From the NCBI GenBank assembly GCA_027422505.1, contig JAPQWV010001653.1, forward strand, positions 1-64,000: a DNA stretch of 64,000 bases. Reading direction: 5' to 3'. The position numbers were made by a program, and so were the translations under genes. This stretch comes from Craterostigma plantagineum (taxonomy: Eukaryota; Streptophyta; Magnoliopsida; Lamiales; Linderniaceae). Shown here in pieces: positions 24,385 to 37,106 of the stretch. The notes beneath the pieces are model-generated. The model ran no database searches. It had not been told where the DNA came from and was given only the letters and a program-made list of their open reading frames with translations. Position 1 is the first letter of the stretch; each line of letters starts with the position of its first letter.

Positions 24385-24749
24385 TCAGAGTCTGCTGAGA
24401 ATATCATCAGGCCGACGTTTTCCATTTTTCTTCTCATTGAGCGCATAATCATACCTTCTCAGCAATCGATCTTCAATCACTTTCGCATCCTCCAGGCTCG
24501 CCATCTCGATATGATCACATGATCAGAATGTATAATTTGTTCACATAAAGATCAGAACTTTATGATCGATATTAATAAACTTACAAGAAAGCATCTGTAA
24601 ACGATGGGAAATCTCTTGGACAAAATCTCGGAGAATATTCCATGATTTTCCAGGTGGGACCCATCTCGACCGTACTGCTGTAGCCTACTTCTAACTCTAT
24701 CAGCTCGTCCAACATATATGGGCATCACCAACCTCGACTCAAGCATACC

Positions 24750-24794
<45 letters not shown>

Positions 24795-25140
24795 GTATCT
24801 TGTTGTTATTTCTAATGACGAAGCAATTCCAACGCCAAGCTCGTAAATCCCGGGGCAAGAGGTGCAGTTGGGGAGGTTCTGAGTTCTGTATCTTTCTGAC
24901 CATCGTTTGCCCATCGAGTGATGATTTTGCCAGTCGTTTTCTCCTATGAGAACCTAAATATTGTATAAGAATGCTGAAAGTGAAATCATGGAAGGGTCTC
25001 TCTCTCTACTTATTACATGTTAGGGAACAAAGTATTACCTTCCACTTGGAGAAGTCGAGGTTTCATGGACGTGCTCGATTTCTTCTCGCTTGAGCCTATC
25101 TGCTTCCGACTTTTTTATGGGAGCATTGCGTAAGAATAGC
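24385..25140 (-). CDS. EFFECTOR OF TRANSCRIPTION-like GIY-YIG protein
   Basis: Minus-strand exons: about 25140-25036 (start unresolved), 24954-24595 and 24504-24385. The middle exon begins VLIGENDW and has PNCTSCPGIYELGVGI, VMPIYVGRADRVRSRLQQYG and FPIVYRC; the last encodes LLRRYDYALNEKKNG-RRPDDIL and stops at 24385-24387. These are the marks of the plant ET family, whose GIY-YIG-type domain has been linked to nicking of DNA and to gibberellin response and differentiation (known for ET2). A run of 15 His codons at 24749-24794 splits the GIY and YVG parts. The first exon has KREEIEHVHE in one frame and FSKWK in the frame shifted by one lost base, so it is broken near 25060. No in-frame ATG is visible upstream. 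Either an error-broken gene or a young pseudogene. Confidence 0.75.
24749..24794 (-). repeat. (CAT)15 trinucleotide repeat encoding poly-His
   Basis: An uninterrupted trinucleotide array inside the ET-like coding exon, read CAC/CAT on the minus strand. Length is likely variable between individuals. Confidence 0.95.
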
Positions 25141-27144
25141 ACGCTCTTGTATGCGGATAATAATAATCTAGGAGGAGCATCGCAGCGTTTTTAACGCAAT
25201 AATGCAACCAAATTTTAATGCCATCATTTTGTGTGCTTCACGAAGGATCGTCGTTTAGGTTTCAATATAAGCGTCATTACATTGATGTTCATGGGACACA
25301 ACCATATAACTACCAATATAAGCGAGCAACATCATATATCTATAAAATGGTAAAAAAAGATAACTGTAGAAACTACGTACGTATGCGTGAAGATGACGTG
25401 GGCGTTTAATGGGTAGGTTTTTAAACCGAGCAGTTAAAAAAATGGCGTAAGAGAGTGAAGGAGGGAAAAGCTCGTGAGCATGAATTTAGTGGAGAGCCGT
25501 TCAAATATGGTATGTGAGGTATATATTTATGTAACTAAGGGGAAATGCTGCTGAGAGATTTATTTCTTTCATGGAATTCAAACTTAGTTATTTTGAGACT
25601 ATTGGTAACTTTATCTTTAACCTGGACTCTCCCCAATGTTCTCAAACTTGGGGACATAGGAAATTGTTGGTTTCTCTTGAGCAATTTTATGTCATCATCC
25701 TCATAATAGATGATTAGATTCATAGAACATAAGTTAAATGTATTGAAACTCGGACCTCACTATGCCATTTAGCCCGTTAAAACTCACAAATTAGCTTTTG
25801 GGATTTATCAGTTCGTGCTATTATAATTGATTGACTTACTCTAAGAAAAACAAAATATTTATATTATACTATTACATTTTCGCACACTCTAATGCGTGAT
25901 TAAAATATAATTCAGATTACTATTTTTAGTTTTTAAGATGAAACATAATTTTAAATATAAAAGTAGAAAAATAATGTATAAGGATATAAGTAGAATAAAT
26001 ATAAAAATTAGAAGCTATATGAAAAATATTCAGTTAATTAAATTACAAATAGAAGACTAAATTATAAATAAGTTGACAAACTAAATTTGACAGTTTATAG
26101 CCACCCTGGACCAATTATATAAGAGTATAGATAAATATCTATAACACAATATATGCTTATCTTCAATTACAAACTGTTAATACTATGACGAAACTAATCA
26201 ACAATTTTAATTATTACTATTTTTCTATTTCTCCACAAACTGTTTGAAATTTTAATTTTCACCATTATTATTTTTAGACTAGCATACAAATTGTTGATAA
26301 TGATATTTCTAACCTCAAGTTATTTTTAAAGATATCCATATCCCTCCAAATATGTACCGTAGGTAGACGTGTTCAAACCGGTTCCGCTTCATGGTTTGGT
26401 TCCAACTGAATTAAAAGCCTCAAAACTCAATGCTATAAACAACGGACATGTTCGACTTTGAATTAGAACGTTAACAACAGTTAATCGGACCGTTGATAGC
26501 CAGTTCTATTTCGGCTTAATTTCTGTTCTCCAATTCGAATGATGCGTCTATGTATATGCAGTGAGTTACTAGACGTATGCGACAAATGGAGTTTCACATT
26601 GTGGACAAGGACGAAGAAGTTTGTGTCCTTTTGTCGAACCGCATAGGCGGCTGAGAAGAAAAAGATTAACATGTCGTTTAAAAAAAAGAGGAAGCTTGTA
26701 AAGTAACCATATTCCTCAAGGTTTGTGTTTTATTTGTTTACTTTTCAATTACACCATTGATCCCCTACAGGTAAAATAAAGGGAGACTTTCACTTAAATT
26801 CTCGTCAACTAACTTTTCTTCCAACTAACTCCCTTGTCAGATATATCATCACTTAAGGACCAACTACAAACATTTCTATGACTCAAGGATCAATTGGACA
26901 ATAATAACCCTTAGAATTTCTATAATATATTTTTACCAGGATTTTTAACTTTAAGTATAAAAAAAAAAGAAAATCAGACTGAATCAATCAAAAGATCAAA
27001 CTCACACACTCAATAGAACCAAATCGAATGTAAATCTCTCAAATTGAATGCTCATATCGAAAACCCGCGAAAAATCTTCACTTTCAAAGAACTGTTTACG
27101 GTCTCCTCTTTGATTTCATCCCGGTATGTCGTTTTTGTTTCAAA
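25141..27144. other. Intergenic
   Basis: No gene seen. Region 25860-26140 resembles 38420-38680 (both have GACAGTTTATAG or GTAGTTTATAG then CAATTATATAAG), so it is a diverged dispersed repeat. The segment at 26370-26410 has CCGGTTCCG words typical of hAT relics. Confidence 0.45.
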
Positions 27145-27699
27145 CACTAGTAGAAAATGGTAAAAGATCGTCGCCCGTGATAGAAGAGATGACATTATGG
27201 TAATTTTTTAAGTTTCGGTTGGACGACTGTAGAAAGAAACCAACGCATATGTTATTAACATATTGTGGGCGACGGATTTTACAAAGAACCCGTCGCCCAA
27301 CTCCTTAATTTTTTTTTAAAAAAAAACTATTTTTTAATATGGGCGGCGGTTGCTTGTCGAAACCAAAAACCGTCACCCAATATTATATTTTTTAATAGAA
27401 TTGTTTTTTTTACTCCGTCGCCCAATTTGCAGTTTATAAGGGCGACGGTTAGGGGATAACAACTGTCACCCATGAAGTTATTAAAACCCACTTCTTCTTT
27501 CCCAAAATCAGTTCAAACGGGACCTCCTTCCAAAGCTAGGCGATTTTCCGGCGACCAACTGCTCCTTTTCCGACTCGAGCTAAGAGAACACGGTAAAACA
27601 CCTCACAACCATTTCCTTCTACTGAGCTCTCGATTTAACCCTCTAATTTTCGAAAATTTGAGATTTTCAAAAATATCGTTTTTCGGTTTTTGGCCGATT

Positions 27700-28350
27700 T
27701 CGGGGCTTAATTTCTGCAATTTGAGGTTAGGTTTAGGCTTGTGCTATATTCAATTTGAGGTTGATTTGGAGCTTGATTAATGCGAAAAAAGTGGTGAAAT
27801 TTTGGATTTTTGGGCTTATTTTGAGCTCGGTTTTTTTGACTTTGTAGTTGTTTTGTGCATTTTCATTGCTTAATTTCTGCGATGTTAGGCTTAGGTTTGT
27901 GTATATTCGGTTTGAGGTTAGTTTGGAGCTTGGTTTGTGCCAAAAAAGTGGCGAAATTTTGGTTTTTTTTGGGCTTATTTTGAGTTCGATTTTTTCGAGT
28001 TTGAATTGTTTTGTGCGGATTCATGGCTTACCTCTGCGATTTGAGGCTTAGGCTTGTGTTATATTCGATTTGAGGTTGCGAGCTTGGTTTGTGTGAAAAT
28101 TTGTTGCTAAAATTTGGTTTTTTGGGCTTTGAGCTCCATTTTTTCGAGTTTGGAGTTTTTGTGGCGATTTCGTGGCTTAATTTCTGCAATTGAGGTTAGG
28201 TTTAGGGTAGGCTTGTGTTATATTCAATTTGAAGTTGGTTTCAAGCTTTGATTTGTGCGCAAATTTGTGGCTAAAATATGGGTTTTTGGCTTATTTTGGC
28301 ACGATTTTTTCGAGTTTGGAGTTATTTTGAGCGATTTCATGGCTTAGGAT
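27700..28350. repeat. Tandem repeat, ~160-bp unit, ~4 copies, in CACTA element
   Basis: GGCTTAATTTCTGC(A/G)AT-type blocks recur at about 27701, 27864, 28022, 28170 and, weaker, 28338, each followed by TTAGGCTTGTG and GAGCTTGGTTTGTG. Spacing is 148-168 bp. Confidence 0.8.
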
Positions 28351-28946
28351 TAATGAGAAATCTACGGTTTTAAATTTTACTTTGATGATTTGTGGGTGCT
28401 TTACGAAATCCAAATGTTGATTATAACAATTTTTGAATTTGAATGAATTAGGGCGAATTTTGGGCTTGACGTGCTAAGACATCTATTATCGTGCTTCTTG
28501 ACAAGTTTTTGGACAATTACCTAAGTTTCAAATCCTTATTTGATTATATGACTTTGTCTTTGTGAACTTACGTTTTTATTTAAGCTTAGATACTCGTTCA
28601 AGGTTTTCTAATTATGAGAACCTTGAATGATCCCCTTTTGGGACCGTTCTCAAAGGTTCACTTTCGCTTTAGGATGTACATGTGCGTTTGAGCTTCGATT
28701 TTGATGAAATTTGGTTTACATTTCCCTTAAATGTTCTCCGGGTAGACATATGGATTGGAGAACTATGGGGCAATCTGCCGGAATTTTTGTCAACATAGAA
28801 GCTCATACACACATTTACAAGGGACGCTGAATGTTTAAGATGAGTTAGATTGGAGCGATAAGGACCCTATCAAAGCCCTTCGATCGATTGTATTTGCTTA
28901 TGTGAATCACCAGTAAATATTTATTTGTATAGTTTAGGCGATTGGA

Positions 28947-29912
28947 ATGGATCGGGGTTGGATGTGTAGTATGCGAACAACGGTTGAGTATGCGAAGGGT
29001 GTTGGGGAATTTAGGAGATGTGCGAAACAGAATCGTAGGAAGAAAAGGCAATCGAAGATTTCGCACCCTTGTCGTAATTGTAATAATATGAACTGGTCGA
29101 ATAGCAAAGTTGTGAGGAGCATTTATCGTTTTAAACATGGGTATACAAATTAGATATGGTGGGGAAGCCGTTCTCGATAAAGCTAGTTCTGCTGGTGTAG
29201 AACTAGTACAAGAGTGCCTAGATTTGGAGGACAATGTTGTAGCTGAATATTTTCCGGACGACGATAATGATCGTATCGCGGACATGCTTCCTGATGTCCA
29301 AGAGGATTTTGAACAACGTCCTCCCATATTTGACAGCTTTGTTAGGGGCAACAATATCCCTTTGTATGCCGCGTTCTTAAAATATACAAAGTTGTCTGCT
29401 GTTTTCAAACTTTTAGAAATACTTGCGGATATGCTTCCAGGTGGCAATGAGCTTCCGACGTCGACTTACGAGGCAAGGAAGCTATTGTGCCCTTTGAACT
29501 TACAGTACGAAAGAACACACGCTTGTCCGAACGACTGCATACTTCATAAGGGAGATTATGAGTCGGCCGATAAGTGTCCGACGTGCGACACTTGGCGTTA
29601 AAAGAGAAAAGATGACGTCGGTGGCCCCTGTTATAATTCTGTGGTACTTACCAATAATTTTGAGGCTAAAACGTTCTCAAATGCCAACGACGAGAAGATG
29701 TTTAGATGACATGACGAGGAAAGAAAAAAAGATGAAAAATTGAGGCATCCAACGGGTTCGCCGCAATGAAGGAATATTTATTTGATGTATCCTGAATTTG
29801 GAGGTGAGGCATGAAATCTCCAGCTTGGGCTTTGCACTGATGGGATAAATCATTTTGGGGATTTGAGCAGCCGTCACAGTACTTGGCCGGTGCTTCTTTG
29901 TATCTATAACTG
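28947..29912 (+). pseudogene. CACTA transposase (TnpD) N-terminal fragment
   Basis: Starts MDRGWM with CRNCNNMNW (Transpos_assoc-type zinc motif), shifts frame near 29150, then reads LLEILADMLPGGNELPTS, YEARKLLCPL and HACPNDCILHKGDYE with CPTC, the conserved TnpD stretch; after more frame changes the GDLSSRHSTWPVL motif appears near 29860. The catalytic C-terminal half is missing, so it cannot act. Confidence 0.8.
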
Positions 29913-31644
29913 TAAAAAAATATTTTAACGATTACCTTGTTGGGGTTTGGCCCAAATTGTTTTTGGGCTTATAGGCCTCCTTAGTTTATTATTTTTGTAT
30001 GTAGTATACATTAAGGTGAAATTAGAAATAAGGGCATTGAACGGGCAATGGCTCTTGGTCATCGTCATCTTCTTCAAGATTTCTTCTCTAAATCTCTCAT
30101 TTTCCCTTATTTTTCAGTTTAATCGACCACAAAACATAACAAACTCACCATATTATTACTGTATATAAGATTAATTGTAGAAATTTTATCTTAATTGAGA
30201 TTTAGGGGTAGATACTCCATGTTTTATCATTGGTTGTTAGGAACTCATGATTCTTAAATCATTACTTCTTATTTTATTTACAAATCCCTTAGAAAACACT
30301 GATAAACGCCTCTCCCTCAATCATTGATTTAACATTTAATGATATTAAAAGTTTATTTCAAATAAATTAATTATAAAAATATTCACAGTTCCTAAATCAG
30401 AACAAATTGGATCTCCATTTATTTTCCGATGAAAAAATTCGAAAACATCATTTGTTCCGTTTCTTTTGATTATTTTGTTCGGAAAATGACCGCATACCCA
30501 AATTTCAAATAAAATATAATGTATTGGTCTATTTTTCTAATTATAAATATAGACTTCCAAAATCGAAAATCAATATAGTTTAGATCCAAATGTATAATTT
30601 TTGACAATATGTTACCATTATAAGGTGAATCTATAGAAAAATATCCAATTGGATAAAATTTTTACACATAGGTACCCACGTCAGAAAATTTTACAGACAG
30701 GTACCCGATTTTTTTTACCAGTAATTGATATGCAGTTGAACCACCTCAATGATATTAGCTCATCCCCAAACATATTCTACCCCAAAAAAAACTGTTCTTT
30801 TCAATGTAATAATAATCAAATTATAAAAAGCCATTCATATTTCATATCATCCCTCAACGTTCATTTGTCCATACATTATATCATAACACCTTCCCCAGAT
30901 GAGCCCTATATTTCCGCATATCCAATTGTCAATTAACATATCCAACAAGTAGCAATAAAATAATAAAAAGACATTTATGTGACTAGATATACGTGGTGAT
31001 GATATTTCTTAATTAGGCTTATCATCATAATGATTAAGTATAGGATAATGCTATTATTTTACTTTTAGACAAGAAATTAACTGACGTGACATGGTGGTGT
31101 TTTGTTGTTTACCACTTTTGTTGTCTATAACTATATTTAGATCGATACACCCCTTATCTAATATGTCGTTGAATAATGATAAACCAAAAGCGGTTAAGTT
31201 GGCCCCTTAAGTATTATCTCTAAGTTATTTTTATAAAATGCACGAACTATAATTTAATTCAACTTAACTGCTGTTTATATAATATATATAACTATCGCTA
31301 ATCGACACGATTTGTGTAGAGGCGAAAAATAAATATAATTGATAATAATCATAATAATAGAAGTAACATTAATTTCTTAATTTTTGCGTCCATAGGCAAA
31401 ATGTCTGGAGATGTCACTGGCTGGTTTAAATAATACATAATATGCCAATTATGTTAAGATGCACCATTGATGTGACCCACCCACTTGATTGAATACTTAA
31501 TCAATAGTCTTCAGGGAAAAAAACACACATCACCAACTAATCTCACTATAATTCTACTTACACTATAAAAAGTAAAACTAATCACAAGTACAGTATCCTC
31601 AAAATCATATAAATACAGTTGGTGCGGATAATAATAATAATAAT
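29913..31644. other. Intergenic
   Basis: AT-rich, no gene recognised. GGTACCC words at 30660-30710 resemble those at 16240-16330. Confidence 0.4.
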
Positions 31645-31863
31645 GAGGAATTTTATGGTGCTCACCTTATGTGAGCACCTTATGTGGGCACCTGTTGATG
31701 TGGCACCGTTTCGTGCCATTTCAACATCCCACATCGACATAATATCGATTAATGACACCTAGAAGTCATTAATTAAGACGTCATAACGTTATGTGTCGAT
31801 GTTGAATGTTGAAATGGCACGAATAGGTACCACATCAACGGGATGTGAGCACCATAAATTCTC
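31645..31863. mobile_element. MITE in an (AAT)n microsatellite
   Basis: 219-bp element with terminal inverted repeats GAGGAATTTTATGGTGCTCA and GTGAGCACCATAAATTCTC and a second inner inverted pair (GTTGATGTGG... / CCACATCAAC). Both flanks are TAATAATAATAATG, so the insertion split an AAT repeat. Confidence 0.85.
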
Positions 31864-31992
31864 TAATAATAATAATGTAAGAATGATAAATGAAATATAA
31901 ATAATAAGAATAACTAGCCTACTACAACATCTCATCCTTCTATCCCTATCTGTAAAATTATTATAGAATATGCTTTCAAACAAAGTGAAGAA

Positions 31993-32511
31993 ATGGTAAG
32001 AAAGTGCTCACATTGTGGAAACATAGGCCACAATACAAGAACTTGTAATAACAACAGCGGACCAAAAGCTGTTTGTGGAGTTAGGCTTTTTGGTGTACAA
32101 ATCGACGACATCTCATCATCTTCTTCATCCATAATAAGTTGAAGAAAAGCTTTACCTTCGACTGCATCTCAGCTTCTTCATCTTCTTCACCTTCGTCGTC
32201 ATCGTTATCTTCATACAGAATAACCACCGCCGACGAAAACTGCTGTTATAAGCTCCTTCCGTCCATGGCCGGCGGCGGTGGTTATCTCTCCGGCGAACAT
32301 TTCCCTCGTTCTGTTGTCCCGCGGACAGAAAGAAAGGTACATATTTAATCTCTAACAAGATATATAAAAAAAACCCAATTATTGACTTCCTTTTTTTTTT
32401 TGCTAAAAGGGTACATATCGGGGTTATTAATCTGGCAATAAGAACAGCTCTTTTAACACTTCTCCTTTCTGAAATTGGAAAAAAAATTGGTATTCTTATA
32501 AAAGCAACGTG

Positions 32512-32551
<40 letters not shown>

Positions 32552-33180
32552 GTGTGTGTGTGTGTGACTAGACATTCGAAACGCAAGAAAGGCATATGAG
32601 TAAGTGGATTATGGTACTAATCAGGAGGATGTAATGTTTCATTAATTATTTTCTTACATCAACAAATGACGGCACAGGAGTTCCATGGACCGAAGAAGAA
32701 CATCGAATGTTCCTCATCGGACTCGAAAAGTTAGGGAAAGGTGATTGGAGAGGAATTTCAAGGAAATTTGTGAACAGTAGATCGCCAACTCAGGTCGCTA
32801 GCCACGCTCAGAATACTTTCTCAGGCAATCGAACATAATTAATTCGAAAAAACGACGTGCTAGCCTCTTCGACATGGTATTATAATATATGGTTTGTGTG
32901 TGCTGTGTATGTGTGTGTAAATAATCTTGTCCCAATTTTGTTGGGTCATATGTTTGTGGCTTGCATTAGAGAACCACAACTTAAGCTAACTAGCTTCTCG
33001 TATAAACAGGTTGGAACTAATAATAGCAGCAGTCAAGAAAGGCCAAGACAGGGTTTAGTATAGACCTGAACTCATTGTGTCATGATGAAGAGGAAATAAG
33101 ATCAAATGTGATGATGACAATGATGATCAAGAAAATATGGATTCGTATGAGTTATGTTCGATTAAAGAAGATTCGATGAG
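31993..33180 (+). CDS. R1-MYB (SHAQKYF-type) with N-terminal CCHC zinc knuckle
   Basis: Exon 1 (31993-32336) starts [18 protein letters not shown], a CCHC knuckle, then VRLFGVQ and, in a shifted frame, KKSFTFDC and [16 protein letters not shown]. Exon 2 (about 32680-32877) encodes [30 protein letters not shown] and TPTQ-like [10 protein letters not shown], then the SHAQKYF motif is broken by a missing A at about 32812 (AAA read as AA). Exon 3 starts near 33010. This is the MYBS3/KUA1 (MYBH) class, nuclear repressors tied to sugar, ABA, light and cell-expansion responses (known for the class). Four places (32130, 32337, 32812, 33057) each look like one lost base, yet splice sites and conserved residues persist. 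Either consensus errors or a recent pseudogene. Confidence 0.8.
32514..32566. repeat. (AT)n(TG)n microsatellite in MYB intron
   Basis: AT run 32514-32549 followed by a TG run 32551-32566 within intron 1. Confidence 0.9.
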
Positions 33181-34541
33181 TTTGTATTAGTAATCCAACT
33201 GGCCCAATTGGAGCCTTAACTATATATGTTAACTATTAAGGTTTATATATATTGTGCTCACTAAGTGTGAAAATGTCTTCTATGCTTATCGAAATCGTTT
33301 ATCATCATTTCTTGTTTGGTGGTAATGATTATGATCTAAATTGGATAACTGTCGCTTAATTTCGCACATTACATCCATGCCATCCTCATCATTGCTCATC
33401 CCTATCCCTCTCTATAATATCTTTATTTAATGTTCATTCGCTTTTTACAAATTGCGACAGTTGAAGGACAGAACTGTAACTCTCAAAAGAAACATATTCA
33501 TATATAGAAAGGAAATCACCAAAACCCCTGTAGTTTTAGAAATAGCTAAAACACCCTCGTAATTTGAATAATTTTGCACACGCTCCCTATCTGGTCAAAT
33601 TTAGTCTAACGGTCAGAAGAAATGGAAATCCCATTATACCCTTGTCCATGGTCACAAACACATCAAGGACTCATACCGTAAACCACCGCACTCGTGAGGA
33701 TGGGGGGGGTCGAACTAGTTATTGATTAGTTCGATTTTTGGATTAATACTAATTGTTAATGATTCAAATTTTATGGTTAACACCATGTGACATCATCGTT
33801 ATTGTTGAGAGGAAGAAGATGATTGAGGGTTATTTTTAGTCATTGTACGGCATAAAATTTGGTCAAATAATATTTTAGTCGCAGTAACAGCGTGTGTGCT
33901 GCATTCACTGGCAGAAGATGCTGACCATGGGGTTGATGCTAATTGGAAACCATAAGGGAGTGCTGCGTAATAAAAGAACCACAAGGTAGTAACGCATATT
34001 TGAGTATAAAACCACGTGGGGGTTTAACGCACTTAACTATATAGATATATATATATATATATATATATTATAGCATCATCATATGTTGACATCCATTCGT
34101 TCACTTGTTTTTTTCCCTGGAATACGACAAAACCTATATGAATTGTGTTCCGAGAGTGTGATGTAATAATGACCTCAAGTATTTTACATCCCAATGATAT
34201 CCATATCATCCTGACTTGTCGATTTGGGTCTCATTACGGGATTATTTTTATTATTTGAAAGTAAATAATGTTAATATTTGTGAAAGTTTAGTAATTCTCG
34301 TAAAATACTCGTACTACTTAAAACTCTCTTCTTCCTTTTATGAATATAAGAGGATATATTTATTTTATTTAACCCTCTAAACAGTTCTTTAAGATAAATG
34401 GCATAGTAAATGTCAGGCCCCATTGACTCTTTTATGTCAGAGTTCAGGCCCCAATTATAGTTTGGGCTTTTACAATCCAGACTTCTTCATAGTTTAAAAC
34501 TTAGGTTTCAAGCCCCTGTCAGGTCTTAAGGATCCGATTTC
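33181..34541. other. Intergenic with (AT)n at 34043-34069
   Basis: No gene seen. The segment from about 33510 (ACCAAAACCCCTGTAGTTTT, AAACACCCTCGTAATTTG) looks like a retroelement relic, but no ends were found. Confidence 0.4.
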
Positions 34542-34675
34542 TGCAGTACCACTTCATTGTTCTGCAATACACTTCGTTGTCCTGCAATACCACTTCGTTG
34601 TTCAACAGTACCACTTCATTGATTTTTCATACCACTTCATTGTTATGCAGTACCACTTCATTGTTCTGAAATAAC
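34542..34675. repeat. Minisatellite, 21-22-bp unit, 6 copies
   Basis: Unit TGCAGTACCACTTCATTGTTC repeats six times with small changes (GTACC/ATACC, CATTG/CGTTG). It stands alone in non-coding DNA. Confidence 0.9.
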
Positions 34676-36581
34676 ACAAAACGATCATCGGATACCAATT
34701 CATATACACATTATAACACCTATGTAAATCTAGTCCTTATCTCTAAATTTTATGAAAATCGGGTCCTTTTAAACATTGTTCTTTTTTTGTGTCAGGGTCT
34801 GAAATCTATTTTAAAACATTTTTTGGAGTCTGACACGTAATTACACCTTATATTTTCTGCTTAGTGAAAGACCCAAATAGAGTTCCATTTAGATTTAAGG
34901 ACCTAATCAGAGGATAAAGACATATTTGCCCTCTATAGATGCAAAGTTAAAATATTTATCATCATCTTCTCCAAACGACCGAAGCCAAAACCTCACGTTT
35001 AAAGTCATGCGGATGTCGACGTAATGACGGAATAAATTAGATCGGTCTCAAATCTCACGGATCTTACTAATCTACAGAAAGTATTGATATATATTATATA
35101 ATGAAACAATGCTTGAAACCTAATTAAAAAATTTCTTCCAATAATGAGTTAAATCTCGACATTAGTCGAATAAAGTGATATCAACTCGGATTGGTCATGG
35201 GTTATGATAATCAGTGGGAATTATTGGCGTTTATCAAGGAATAATAGAGTATTTTGGCGTGTCCATGATTGAAACGTTTGTTAATTAACAAACTTTCTGG
35301 GTAACGCATTCTGGGTAACACTTCTTTTGTACAACAAATATAACGCATGGTGCCATAAATAATATATTCGGGAAAACGTTCATCCGAGGGTTAACGTTCA
35401 GTCAATAACATTTACGATATGTCAGTAACAAAACCATGCTAAACGATACCGCGTAAACCATTTTTAGTACCTTTTCGTCGAAACATATACCACATTACCA
35501 ATGTATACATTATCACTATTAGGTAACGACAATTACGACATAATTGTGCGACGATTGTATTGCTAGGCAAAAAAAAATACCAGTTATAGCGACGAATATC
35601 ATATTCGAGAGGACACATCGGCTTGGTACATTGGTTGGGTGCTCGCGCAGATAAAATAATGTATATGAAAATATATTCGTCCGGGTGTTCTCGTTGTTTT
35701 CTTGATAACAATTATTTATAATAACATGTTACACTGCGGTAATATTAGTATATTTTTCGGGTAGAAATAGAACACTTGACTACTATAACTCTTCTTTTCG
35801 AATATTTAAATCCCGCCCAAAACTCCACTCAAATTTAGAAATTCCGCTAAAAGCCTCAAATTCAAAAATATACCAAGTAAACGACAACGGGTACCGTATA
35901 TTCTTTGTGGTATCTCTATGGCAGAATTTTTACCACATGTTTGTGAAGAATACATTTTGATTGTTTCTGGATAACAGTGATTCACCACTCATACCACTTT
36001 TCATGTGCAGTGATTTACGCTAAAATTATCTCCAATTGCATTTTCAATTCGATTAACCTTTAACGACTAACAATCAAGCGAACACATTGGCACGACGAAA
36101 TGCTCAGGTTATGGGTCTCTCAAATTTATATATATTATCTTCAATTTTGGCTAAAACATAGTCCGATTTACTAATATTTTCATAATTTGCTTCGAAAATT
36201 TCGAAAAAAACTCGCCACAAATCTTACCATATGATATTATATAGTGCAAGTGGGTGCTCGTGCGGACGAATAATATATAAAAAAGGTGTGACCGTAGAAA
36301 AACAATTTGTTCAACCATATACCATTTAATGACCATATGATACCACAATAATAGCACTAACAATTAGTTTACTGGAATAACAATATTATATACGTCAGTA
36401 ACCAAAGAAAGCTTTGATACCTCGTTTTATTGATCTTTTGTAAACATATTTGGTCAGAGATCTTCTTCTTATAAGTCAAAATGGTAAATTGACAGAGCCT
36501 GATATTGTAAAATAGAATTAGGGCATGATACGAAAAAGTCGCTATTCATCACCGACAGTCAATAACCGTAACTATGGTTTT

Positions 36582-36623
<42 letters not shown>

Positions 36624-37106
36624 GAAAAAATTAATTATTTTAATTTTAGACTTATACATTCAAGACTGGGGAAGTTGACCTATATAGGCTAGTGTTTGCT
36701 GAAATCAACCAATCATTTCTATCTTTGTACATTTTAGGATAAGAATGACATGTGACGGAAGAATATATATTATTTCTTTATTTTTTTGAAATATATAGAT
36801 TCCTGTATTAAGAGGACATGTTTGGACCATTTGAGATAGGACCACAGATAATGCTAGAAGAAGCCTTCAACTTGGTAAAATCATGTTGGACAAATTGTGA
36901 AATTAGAAAGCTGGCATTTCACTGAGTTTTGGAAACATCCAAAGCAACTGAAAAATAATGATCATCAGATTTATGAAAATGAGAAAAATGTTATAAGTAA
37001 TTAAACCTTATGAAAAATAAAAAGTGAACTATCGAATTGTAGTTCTTTCACCTGAGTTTGTCCCAGCCCATTACAATGGCCTTTTAAGTCATAACAGTTA
37101 ATAATA
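34676..37106. other. Intergenic with (CT)n at 36583-36621
   Basis: AT-rich, no reading frame with a known domain. A CT microsatellite lies at 36583-36621. Confidence 0.45.

Larger units (their letters stand above)
27145..29912 (+). mobile_element. CACTA (En/Spm) transposon, 5' portion
   Basis: Begins CACTAGTAGAAAATGG, the CACTA terminal motif, and has a subterminal zone of inverted GGGCGACGG / CCGTCGCCC repeats at 27168-27470. A tandem repeat (27700-28350) and a TnpD-type transposase start follow. Similarity ends after the GDLSSRHSTWPVLLCIYN motif near 29910 with no 3' CACTA end, so the element is truncated. Confidence 0.82.

Noticed and set aside
24552..24914. Reading the ET-like middle exon as a complete small gene starting at 24914
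   Set aside because: The conserved VLIGENDW start lies upstream of that ATG after a splice acceptor, and the next exon continues in frame at 24504, so it is an internal exon.
34542..34675. CRISPR-like array of 21-bp units
   Set aside because: The units are adjacent without unique spacers and the genome is a plant; this is a minisatellite.
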